A stretch of DNA of 8,163 nucleotides. Source: Candidatus Helarchaeota archaeon. GTDB lineage: Archaea > Asgardarchaeota > Lokiarchaeia > Helarchaeales > JABXJV01. The stretch is taken from positions 1 to 8,163 of the forward strand of contig JABXJV010000444.1 in NCBI GenBank assembly GCA_013375355.1. Reading direction: 5' to 3'. Under the pieces are notes generated by a model, which worked only from the letters and a program-made list of their open reading frames with translations, was not told the origin of the DNA and made no database searches. Positions 1 to 5,373 of the stretch are shown piece by piece (the stretch's first letter is position 1; each line of letters opens with the position of its first letter). The position numbers and the translations under genes are program-made.

Positions 1-86
1 ATGGCGGATGTGCAAATTTTTTTACAAAAAAGTTGTGAATTTGAAAAATTTAATAAAATTCAGTTATTATTTAAAAGCGTAAACGT

Positions 87-164
87 AAATTTTGGTAGGG
101 TCAGACATTCTTGTCTGACGATAATAACGAACGGACAGACAGAAATGTCTGTCCTGCCAAATTT
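87..164. repeat. Paired palindromic intergenic repeat (REP/BIME-like)
   Basis: Two perfect hairpins lie side by side. GTCAGACA/TGTCTGAC has a 4-base loop (100-119), and GGACAGACA/TGTCTGTCC has a 4-base loop (133-154). The second hairpin with its flank is an inverted, slightly diverged copy of the first: GGTAGG on the left answers CCTGCC on the right. The outer arms (AAATTTT at 87-93, AAATTT at 159-164) also pair, so the whole block is one large inverted repeat with a smaller palindrome in each arm. This is the layout of REP/BIME-type repeats. It lies downstream of the minus-strand transglycosylase gene, where such elements are usual. Neither hairpin is followed by a T tract, so a terminator role is unproven. 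Confidence 0.75.
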
Positions 165-193
165 GTCAAAGTTCTGTGAATGATAAAAAAAAT

Positions 194-1120
194 TCAGAAA
201 ATCAATGAATAAAGGTTATCTTTGCTTTCATCAAGTATGTTGTTTTTATAATCTATCCAGAAATATTCATTTTTATTTGCCCATTTTCCAGAGGCAAATA
301 ATGTCATCAATTGATGTGCAAGAACGGAGTAGTCTCTGGTTTCACGATAAGATTTTTCAGAGCTTAGTCCCTCAAATATGAGGCTCCAGGAATCCCCCCA
401 GGTTGGTATCCATTCGTTGATAACCCTTGTAGGACCTGCGTTGTACGATGCAAATGTAAAGTGAATCTGGTCTTTATATTTGTTGAACCTCTTTAAAAGA
501 TATGACAGATATTTAATTCCACCTGTGATGTTTTCGGAGGGTTTCCATGGGTTCTTCAGTCCGAGTTCATTGGCAGTACCGGAAATTATCTGAAAGACCC
601 CAACTGCACCTTTATTGCTTCTCAAGTCTGTATTAAAATTGCTTTCGATAGCAATTACTGCAAGGATCATTGAAGAACCAGGCTCTAAAGAAAATGGTGA
701 TGCTTTGTAAGTTAGTTTTATTTTTGAACAGGGATTTAAACTTTCTTCTATAAACTTCTTATTTTCATAAATCATATCAGTGCATAAGTCCAAAAACTCT
801 TGGTTTACATTTGGATTTAATTTTTGAATTATTTCTTTTAAATTATTCTTTTCTTTTCTCTCTTTAACAATCTTAGAAATTTCTTTTCTTGCGTTATTAT
901 ATTGATTTAAGAGAATTTCTTTTTGCTGCTTTATATTTGATATTTCATTTTCAATCTTCTTCCTATTGAAATATGCAAGGATGGAACTTAATACTACACT
1001 TGTAAATATTAAAAAAACAATGAAGAATGTTATATAATATAAAAGGGTTTTACCAGACACAGTTATCTCTTTGAGGATACGCGATGTTAAAATTATAAGT
1101 TTGCCTTTTGGGATTCTCAT
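194..1120 (-). CDS. Membrane-anchored lytic transglycosylase, SLT domain
   Basis: The 308-residue product is predicted to cleave the MurNAc-GlcNAc bond of peptidoglycan in the periplasm. A short basic N-terminus is followed by one hydrophobic segment (about 27-50). It has no lipobox, so it looks like a signal anchor. A charged, coiled-coil-like linker spans about 52-100. The C-terminal domain (about 145-270) has the SLT motifs in order: AIESNFN with the likely catalytic Glu159, GAVGVFQI (171-178, the usual GxxGLMQI motif), and ASYNAGP (224-230). The final 35 residues match nothing I recognise. The ATG is the first in frame, but no Shine-Dalgarno sequence precedes it. A five-codon ORF (ATG at 1134-1132) ends on a TGA that overlaps this ATG, so coupled initiation is possible. 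The gene is monocistronic in view and divergent from mtnA. Family assignment is firm; the exact Slt/Mlt subfamily is not. Confidence 0.93.
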   Translation of the reverse strand: MRIPKGKLIILTSRILKEITVSGKTLLYYITFFIVFLIFTSVVLSSILAYFNRKKIENEISNIKQQKEILLNQYNNARKEISKIVKERKEKNNLKEIIQKLNPNVNQEFLDLCTDMIYENKKFIEESLNPCSKIKLTYKASPFSLEPGSSMILAVIAIESNFNTDLRSNKGAVGVFQIISGTANELGLKNPWKPSENITGGIKYLSYLLKRFNKYKDQIHFTFASYNAGPTRVINEWIPTWGDSWSLIFEGLSSEKSYRETRDYSVLAHQLMTLFASGKWANKNEYFWIDYKNNILDESKDNLYSLIF

Positions 1121-1146
1121 GGCTGTATTATCATGATTTTTAAAGA

Positions 1147-1174
1147 ATTATAGTCGATTATTTACTCATTTCAA
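1147..1174 (-). promoter_or_regulatory. Sigma70-type promoter for the transglycosylase gene (proximal)
   Basis: Read on the minus strand, TTGAAA (1174-1169) is followed after 16 bases by a perfect TATAAT (1152-1147). Transcription would start near 1140, giving a leader of only about 20 bases before the ATG at 1120. That fits the absence of a ribosome-binding site. The call rests on hexamer matches only, in AT-rich DNA where chance matches are common. Confidence 0.5.
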
Positions 1175-1189
1175 AAAAATATTGAGGAG

Positions 1190-1218
1190 AATTTAACTTG
1201 ATTTGCTTTAATTGTCAA
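1190..1218 (-). promoter_or_regulatory. Possible distal promoter for the transglycosylase gene
   Basis: On the minus strand a consensus TTGACA (1218-1213) is separated by 17 bases from TAAATT (1195-1190), which matches the -10 consensus at 4 of 6 positions. It would act in tandem with the stronger candidate at 1147-1174. The -35 box lies in a small inverted repeat (ACTTGA at 1196-1201, TCAAGT at 1215-1220), which could equally be an operator or chance. Confidence 0.3.
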
Positions 1219-1424
1219 GTGAAAAATATTTTGTAAAATACTTATTTTTATTTTCGATTAATTTTAAAAAAATATTTAATTTTTTTTATATCATAATTTA
1301 TTTAATTTAAAGAAGTTACTTATTGAATAATTAATAGATTTTTATTCTACTTTGTTGTGATATTTTTTTTAGAAAATTATTTATTAAAAATTTTTGAATG
1401 ATATATTATAAAAGGAAATATTTA

Positions 1425-1453
1425 TTGACTTTATATTTAAAGGTGGGTAAATT
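1425..1453 (+). promoter_or_regulatory. Candidate promoter for mtnA
   Basis: TTGACT (1425-1430, 5 of 6 to consensus) is followed by a 17-base spacer and TAAATT (1448-1453, 4 of 6). The expected start is near 1460, leaving a leader of about 58 bases. A weaker alternative, TTGTGA (1476-1481) with TATAAC (1500-1505, spacer 18), would place the transcript start on the ribosome-binding site and is less likely. Confidence 0.4.
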
Positions 1454-1510
1454 TAAAAATGTAAAAAACCTTCTATTGTGAAATAAATTTGTTTTAATTT
1501 ATAACAAAAT

Positions 1511-1515
1511 AGGAG
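1511..1515 (+). promoter_or_regulatory. Ribosome-binding site that questions the mtnA start
   Basis: AGGAG ends only 2 bases before the ATG at 1518, closer than the usual 5-9 bases. It lies 8 bases before an in-frame TTG at 1524 (codon 3). The TTG could therefore be the true start, removing two residues (Met-Lys). The alternative does not affect the MtnA domain, which begins at the SIEW motif. Confidence 0.5.
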
Positions 1516-1517
1516 CG

Positions 1518-2552
1518 ATGAAATTGAAAAGTATTGAATGGGTAAATGGAAAGGTGAGGTTGATAGATCAAACCAAACTTCCAGAGGACCTTGTATATCT
1601 TGAGATAGGTGACCATCTTGAATTATGCGATGCAATAAAGAAATTAAAGGTGAGGGGTGCACCTGCTATTGGAATAGCAGGTGCTTTCGGAGTTGTGCTC
1701 GGAGTCCAGAAGATGAATGATAAGAGATTTAGGATTAATAGTTTCGTTAACAAAGTTATTAACGACCTTCGTTCTACAAGACCAACGGCAAAAAATCTCT
1801 TCTGGGCAGTGGAAAGAATGTATAAAAAGATTTGTTCACTTTCTGGTGAATCCATGGGAAAAGTTAAGAAAGAACTCCTGAAAGAGGCTTTGGATATTTA
1901 TAGGGAGGACGAGGAAATAAGCAGGAAGATTGGTGAAAATGGTGTGAAATTGTTGAAAGATGAATGTTCTGTTCTCACGCACTGTAACACAGGATTTTTG
2001 GTGACAGCCGGTATTGGGACCGCTTTGGGGATTGTTTATACTGCGGTTGAGAAAGGGAAAAAGGTAAGGGTTTATGTAGATGAAACTCGCCCACTTTTAC
2101 AGGGAGCAAGATTGACTGCATGGGAACTTAAAATGAAGGGTATTGATGTAACTTTAATTTGCGACAACACTACAGCATTTTTGATGAAAAAAGGAATGGT
2201 TGATTATGTATTTGTGGGAGCAGATAGAATTGCATCGAATGGAGATACAGCAAATAAAATCGGAACATATAATCTTGCTGTCCTTGCCGAAAAACATAAT
2301 ATTCCCTTTTATGTTGCCGCTCCTTATTCAACGTTCGATTTTTCTTTAGAGAACGGTGGGGAAATTCCAATAGAAGAGAGGAATCCAGAAGAAGTCTATA
2401 TGGGTTTCGGAAAAAGAACAGCACCAGAAAACGTTAATGTATTTAATCCTGCTTTTGATGTAACACCTAATAGTTTAATTACAGCATTTATAACAGAAGA
2501 AGGCATTTTTTACCCACCTTATGGGGATTGGGAAAACTTAAAAAAATCTTGA
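1518..2552 (+). CDS. mtnA: S-methyl-5-thioribose-1-phosphate isomerase (MtnA)
   Basis: MtnA converts methylthioribose-1-phosphate to methylthioribulose-1-phosphate in cytoplasmic methionine salvage. It belongs to the aIF-2B/eIF-2B alpha/beta/delta family. The 344 residues match the usual length. Visible motifs in order: RGAPAIG (46-52), STRPTA (86-91), THCNTG (154-159) with the expected catalytic Cys156, VDETRP followed by QGARLTAWEL (187-204), GADRIA (234-239) with the expected catalytic Asp236, NKIGTYNLA (246-254), IPIEERNP (283-290) and the FDVTP..LITAFITEEGI end. These favour MtnA over ribose-1,5-bisphosphate isomerase or true initiation-factor subunits. Some bacteria use MtnA for 5-deoxyribose-1-phosphate instead. 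No other salvage gene (mtnK, mtnB, mtnD or a phosphorylase) is in view, so which pathway it serves cannot be read here. The start could be the TTG at 1524. The TPR gene follows after 72 bp. Confidence 0.96.
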   Translation: MKLKSIEWVNGKVRLIDQTKLPEDLVYLEIGDHLELCDAIKKLKVRGAPAIGIAGAFGVVLGVQKMNDKRFRINSFVNKVINDLRSTRPTAKNLFWAVERMYKKICSLSGESMGKVKKELLKEALDIYREDEEISRKIGENGVKLLKDECSVLTHCNTGFLVTAGIGTALGIVYTAVEKGKKVRVYVDETRPLLQGARLTAWELKMKGIDVTLICDNTTAFLMKKGMVDYVFVGADRIASNGDTANKIGTYNLAVLAEKHNIPFYVAAPYSTFDFSLENGGEIPIEERNPEEVYMGFGKRTAPENVNVFNPAFDVTPNSLITAFITEEGIFYPPYGDWENLKKS

Positions 2553-2577
2553 TTTAATTGATTTTTTAAAGTATATT
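2549..2577 (+). promoter_or_regulatory. Possible promoter for the TPR lipoprotein gene
   Basis: TTGATT (2549-2554), overlapping the mtnA stop codon, is followed after 17 bases by TATATT (2572-2577, 5 of 6). A start near 2584 would leave a leader of about 40 bases containing the good AAGGAG at 2611-2616. The TPR gene may be transcribed from here, by read-through from mtnA, or both. The TATAAT at 2603-2608 is too close to the ribosome-binding site to serve as its promoter. Confidence 0.3.
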
Positions 2578-2624
2578 TCAAAATAAAACTTATTTGAATA
2601 TTTATAATTTAAGGAGAGAAAATT

Positions 2625-3722
2625 ATGAAGAAGCCATTATTCATAGCTTTCATTTCGGTATTGTTTCTGATTGGCTTGCTGATTTTGAGTTGTGAATCTG
2701 CGTATATTAAAGGTGCCAAACTCTATATCGCCCAGAATAATTTTGATAAAGCAAGAGAGCAGTTGAATAAAAGTGTAGAAGAATATCCAAACGACCCAAC
2801 TGGATATTATTGGCTCGGTGTTATAGATGGTCAAGAGGGGAAATGGGATGAGATGCTGAAAGACTTTGATATGTCCCTTTCAATCGGCGACAAATTCAAG
2901 AAACAAATTGATGGTTTGAAAGAGAGTTATTTTAACGACTTTCTTACTCAAGGGATTAACAGGTATAATGATGCTGTAAATCTACTAAAAGATAAAGATG
3001 TTGATGAAAATGAAGTTAAAGGTATATTAAGACATGTGATTGCAACTCAAGAACTGGCTTTGAAGATATCTCCAGAAAGTGATAGGCCCGCCGAAATTCT
3101 TTCCAGAGCATTTTTACTCCTTGGGGAACAGGATAAAGCAAAGGAGTTGTTTGAAAAACTTCTTGAAGAAAATCCAAACCATAAATCTGCACTTTCTGTT
3201 TTAGGTAATATGTATTTTGAGGACGGAATTAATATGGATAATAATGAATTATTAAAGAAAAGTGTGGATTATCATGAAAGACTCATTGAAATTGTTCCTG
3301 ACAGTCCAAGGGCTTTGAGAGCACTTGCGCTGGCAACATATCAATTGGGGGATTCCGTAAAAGCATTAACTATATTTGAAGATGCTGTCGAAAAAAATCC
3401 CAATGATGTTGACCTTCGCCTTAACTATGGTAAAATCCTTTATGAAACTGGAAATAAAGAGTTAGCAGAAGGAGAGTTTAGGAAGTCACTTGAACTTTCG
3501 CCAGATAATAAACCCGCTTTAAGGAGCCTGGCGAGATTTTATGTTGTTGATGTTAAGGATTATCAAAAGGGAATAGAACCTTTAAACAAATTACTGGAAC
3601 TTGAACCAGATAATCCTGATATATGGGAATTGATAGGCATCGCAAAGGCAAATTTGGGAAACAGGGAGGAAGCAGAAAAGGCTTTTAATAAGGCTGAGGA
3701 ATTAAGAAAAGCTACTCCATAA
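2625..3722 (+). CDS. TPR-repeat lipoprotein
   Basis: The 365-residue protein has a signal peptide: a basic MKK start, a hydrophobic core at about 5-20, and a lipobox LILSC ending at Cys23, the expected lipidated residue. The mature +2 residue is Glu, so the E. coli Asp+2 inner-membrane rule does not apply. The rest is helical and made mostly of tetratricopeptide repeats. The clearest are at about 25-91 (two), 155-186, 187-226 (with an insertion), 227-260, 261-294, 295-329 and 330-363, recognisable from A..L...L...P / N..A...LG.....G....A spacing. Residues about 92-150 are a less regular helical linker. TPR lipoproteins usually act as envelope scaffolds (BamD-, NlpI- or PilF-like), but no specific role can be assigned. 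AAGGAG at 2611-2616, 8 bases before the ATG, supports the start. It follows mtnA by 72 bp and may be co-transcribed, with no obvious functional link. Confidence 0.9.
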   Translation: MKKPLFIAFISVLFLIGLLILSCESAYIKGAKLYIAQNNFDKAREQLNKSVEEYPNDPTGYYWLGVIDGQEGKWDEMLKDFDMSLSIGDKFKKQIDGLKESYFNDFLTQGINRYNDAVNLLKDKDVDENEVKGILRHVIATQELALKISPESDRPAEILSRAFLLLGEQDKAKELFEKLLEENPNHKSALSVLGNMYFEDGINMDNNELLKKSVDYHERLIEIVPDSPRALRALALATYQLGDSVKALTIFEDAVEKNPNDVDLRLNYGKILYETGNKELAEGEFRKSLELSPDNKPALRSLARFYVVDVKDYQKGIEPLNKLLELEPDNPDIWELIGIAKANLGNREEAEKAFNKAEELRKATP

Positions 3723-3742
3723 AGGGAGAAGATTTTTCCCTT
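3722..3742 (+). terminator. Hairpin abutting the TPR gene stop codon
   Basis: AAGGGAGAA (3722-3730) pairs with TTTTCCCTT (3734-3742), including one G-U pair, across a 3-base loop. It begins on the last base of the TAA stop. No T tract follows, so it may stabilise the 3' end or slow polymerase rather than terminate. The real terminator is probably the one at 3887-3918. Confidence 0.3.
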
Positions 3743-3886
3743 GTGAATCTTATTACAGTGTATTTTTTAATTATAATATTCATGATTAACTATTTAACAA
3801 AGATTTATGCTTTTTATAGTGATTAAGGCTGTTTATGAGGGAATATTATAAATAAAAAGATTTAAAAATCAGAAATAATTATTATT

Positions 3887-3918
3887 AACCCTGCGTTAAT
3901 AGCAGGGTTTTGTATTTT
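3887..3918 (+). terminator. Rho-independent terminator
   Basis: AACCCTGC (3887-3894) pairs perfectly with GCAGGGTT (3902-3909) across a 7-base loop. It is followed by T-rich TTGTATTTT. It lies 165 bases after the TPR stop codon and before the dispersed element, and most likely ends the mtnA-TPR transcription unit. Confidence 0.8.
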
Positions 3919-3973
3919 AAAATTAAATAAATAATTAGAAATTTTTTAACCAAATTTATTTTTAAGATAGGCC

Positions 3974-4105
3974 GGCAAAGAGTAAAAATTATACGTTAAT
4001 TGATGTTTTTTAATAAATAAATACCTTTGTAAAATATGGATATAGATAAGTAAAACATCAAAAATGTCGTTCCCCACGAACTTCGGGGGGAATCCACTTT
4101 TTGCC
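3974..4105. repeat. Dispersed MITE/REP-like element, copy 1
   Basis: This 132-bp element is repeated in the same orientation at 5195-5328. By eye there are about 11 substitutions and two one-base indels (about 90% identity). Its ends are inverted: GGCAAAGAGT at the left and ACTTTTTGCC at the right, one mismatch in 10. Inside is a second inverted pair with 10-base arms (4000-4009 with 4052-4061). A GC-rich foldback at 4070-4092 (TTCCCCACGAA and TTCGGGGGGAA) has one mismatch. The foldback resembles the GTCATTCCC...GGGAATCC palindrome seen between genes in many bacterial genomes. I see no clear target-site duplication and no coding capacity, so if mobile it depends on a transposase elsewhere. 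Confidence 0.8.
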
Positions 4106-4138
4106 ATTTCATATTTTAATATAAGACCCAAATTTTAC

Positions 4139-4165
4139 TTGACATTAGATAATTAATAATATAAT
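4139..4165 (+). promoter_or_regulatory. uppS promoter
   Basis: Perfect TTGACA (4139-4144) and perfect TATAAT (4160-4165) are separated by 15 bases, slightly short of the 16-18 optimum. The start would be near 4172, giving a leader of about 29 bases with no Shine-Dalgarno sequence. It lies 33 bp beyond the right end of repeat copy 1, so the element itself does not supply it. Confidence 0.5.
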
Positions 4166-4200
4166 TTTGAACGATAAAATAATATTTTTTCTTTATAAAA

Positions 4201-4995
4201 ATGTCTTCCAAAGAGAAAGAAAAACTGAAACAACAGATTTTATTGAAGGGTAATGTACCTAAGCATGTTGCAATAATTATGGATGGGAATGGTAGATGGG
4301 CAAAAAAAAGGGGATTGCCGAGAATAGCAGGACATAAAAAAGGGGTAGATTCTGTGAGGGAGATTGTAAGGTTATGTCCTGAGCTTGGGATAGAAATATT
4401 GACACTTTATACATTTTCTATGGAGAATTGGAACAGACCCAAAACCGAAATTTCTGCTCTTATGAGCCTGCTTTTGAATACTATTAGAAAAGAGATAGAT
4501 GAACTTGTTAAAAATAATGTTAAAGTAAATACACTTGGTATCCTATCTGACCTTCCAGCGAATGCGAGAAAGGGAATGGAAGAAGCAATAGAAAGGACAA
4601 AAAACAATAGCGGTCTAATTCTTAATTTAGCATTAAGTTATTCGAGCAGGGTTGAAATAGTAGATATGGTTAAGAGAATCGCTAAGAAAGTAAAGAATAA
4701 TGAAGTTGAGGTTGATGATATAAATGAAATGTTTGTTTCGGAAAACCTTCATACAGCAGGCTTAAAGGACCCCGACCTTCTAATAAGGACCAGTGGAGTC
4801 TTTAGAATAAGCAATTTCCTGCTTTGGCAGTTGGCTTATACCGAAATATATATCACCGATGTATTATGGCCGGATTTTAGAGCCAAAGAATTCTACAAGG
4901 CTATAATTGACTATCAGAACCGGGAAAGAAGGTTCGGAATGGTGAGTGAGCAAATATCTAAAAATTCTAATATCGAAAACATTGTTTCTTTCTAA
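4201..4995 (+). CDS. uppS: Undecaprenyl diphosphate synthase (cis-prenyltransferase)
   Basis: UppS builds C55 undecaprenyl diphosphate, the lipid carrier for peptidoglycan and surface glycans, by cis-addition of isopentenyl diphosphate to farnesyl diphosphate on the cytoplasmic face of the membrane. The 264 residues are of normal length. Visible motifs: HVAIIMDGNGRWAKKRG (22-38) with catalytic Asp28, GHKKGVDSVR (44-53), LYTFSMENWNRP (69-80), DPDLLIRTSG (190-199), RISNFLLWQLAYTEIYITDVLWPDF (202-226) with Mg-binding Glu215, and RERRFG (241-246). Two normally strict motifs are altered: NYGGR is SYSSR (146-150), and the acidic residue of SGExR is Val200. The rest of the active site looks intact, so an active enzyme is likely but with possible changes in chain length or rate. 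The usual partner genes cdsA and dxr are absent; uppS stands alone between two repeat copies. No ribosome-binding site is visible, but an in-frame stop at 4180 limits the start to this ATG or later. Confidence 0.95.
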   Translation: MSSKEKEKLKQQILLKGNVPKHVAIIMDGNGRWAKKRGLPRIAGHKKGVDSVREIVRLCPELGIEILTLYTFSMENWNRPKTEISALMSLLLNTIRKEIDELVKNNVKVNTLGILSDLPANARKGMEEAIERTKNNSGLILNLALSYSSRVEIVDMVKRIAKKVKNNEVEVDDINEMFVSENLHTAGLKDPDLLIRTSGVFRISNFLLWQLAYTEIYITDVLWPDFRAKEFYKAIIDYQNRERRFGMVSEQISKNSNIENIVSF

Positions 4996-5013
4996 TTTTT
5001 TTTTTTATTTTTC
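4996..5013 (+). terminator. T-tract after uppS
   Basis: Twelve T residues directly follow the stop codon, then A and five more T. Only a weak stem (GAAA/TTTC inside the last codons) precedes it, so this is at best an inefficient intrinsic terminator. The GC-rich foldback of repeat copy 2 (5290-5316), followed by a T5 run at 5321-5325, could serve as a back-up. Confidence 0.25.
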
Positions 5014-5194
5014 AGGCAAAAAATATTTTAATGCTATTCTGAATTAGTAATTATTTTTCTTATCAAAACTTTCCGTTCCAATTATCTATAAATTTAAGGA
5101 TTTATTTTAATTTAAACTTATGGAACTTATTAAATAATTTAATGTTTAAGTAATTGTGAGAAGTTTCTATATTATACAGATATTTAGATGAGCA

Positions 5195-5328
5195 GGCAAA
5201 AAGTAAAAATTATACACTATGCGATGTTTTTTAACAAATAAATACCTTTGTAAAATATGGATATAGATAAGTAAAACATTAAAAATGTCATTCCCCCCGA
5301 AGCTTCGGGGGGGAATCCACTTTTTGAC
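5195..5328. repeat. Dispersed MITE/REP-like element, copy 2
   Basis: This is the second direct copy of the element at 3974-4105, offset by 1221 bp. A run of 44 bases (5235-5278) is identical in both copies. The ends are GGCAAAAAGT and ACTTTTTGAC, so the right terminus differs by one base from copy 1. The inner inverted arms (5223-5230 with 5273-5280) remain pairable with one G-T. The foldback at 5290-5316 is better preserved than in copy 1: six C and seven G flank a perfect GAAGCTTC centre. No open frame is shared by the two copies, which argues for a non-coding element. Confidence 0.8.
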
Positions 5329-5343
5329 AGTTATTCTGTTAAA

Positions 5344-5373
5344 TAAATCTGTGGGAAATCCCAGTTAGATTTA
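5344..5373 (+). promoter_or_regulatory. Hairpin abutting the tamB-like start codon
   Basis: TAAATCT (5344-5350) pairs with AGATTTA (5367-5373). Inside it, TGGG (5352-5355) pairs with CCCA (5360-5363) over a 4-base AAAT loop. The 3' arm includes the A of the ATG, and no Shine-Dalgarno sequence is present. In RNA this would partly cover the initiation region and could lower or control translation. It is based on pairing by eye; no folding energy was calculated. Confidence 0.4.

Larger units (their letters stand above)
1121..1517. other. Divergent AT-rich intergenic region
   Basis: This 397-bp gap separates the transglycosylase gene from mtnA. It is extremely AT-rich, with many A and T runs, and I find no ORF with a ribosome-binding site and no RNA gene. 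It holds the promoter candidates listed separately. The mtnA leader contains one AT-only hairpin (ATAAATT/AATTTAT, 1483-1502), which is too weak to call. I see no SAM-riboswitch-like structure upstream of mtnA. Confidence 0.6.
3723..4200. other. Intergenic region between the TPR gene and uppS
   Basis: This 478-bp gap has no supported gene. It contains, in order, the hairpin at the TPR stop, about 145 bp of featureless AT-rich DNA, an intrinsic terminator (3887-3918), the first copy of the dispersed element (3974-4105) and the uppS promoter (4139-4165). A 61-codon minus-strand reading frame spans the element but is not conserved in the second copy. Confidence 0.6.
4996..5372. other. Intergenic region between uppS and the tamB-like gene
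   Basis: This 377-bp gap holds no supported gene. It contains the T tract after uppS, about 180 bp of AT-rich DNA including a perfect AT-only palindrome (ATTAAAT/ATTTAAT, 5129-5143, possibly chance), repeat copy 2 (5195-5328), and a hairpin against the next start codon. I found no convincing -35/-10 pair for the tamB-like gene. Confidence 0.5.

Noticed and set aside
1..183. 60-codon plus-strand ORF at the left edge
   Set aside because: Its second half is simply the translated palindromic repeat (87-164). It has no visible ribosome-binding site, begins at the window edge and resembles no family.
1196..1220. Inverted repeat ACTTGA/TCAAGT as an operator
   Set aside because: The arms are only 6 bases in very AT-rich DNA and no regulator gene is nearby. 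It is mentioned with the overlapping promoter but not called.
1454..1517. Riboswitch in the mtnA leader
   Set aside because: The leader is about 58 bases and nearly all A and T, without GC-rich helices or the conserved core of SAM riboswitches.
2603..2608. TATAAT before the TPR lipoprotein gene
   Set aside because: It is only 2 bases from the Shine-Dalgarno sequence, so the transcript would start inside or after it. No -35 box lies at the right distance.
3946..4131. 61-codon minus-strand ORF over repeat copy 1
   Set aside because: The frame is broken in copy 2 by the indels in the foldback, so it is not conserved as coding. It is a by-product of the element.
5014..5030. CAGGCAAAAA resembling the left end of the dispersed element
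   Set aside because: Only about 10 bases match the element's left end (5193-5202). No core or foldback follows, so it is not a third copy on this evidence.
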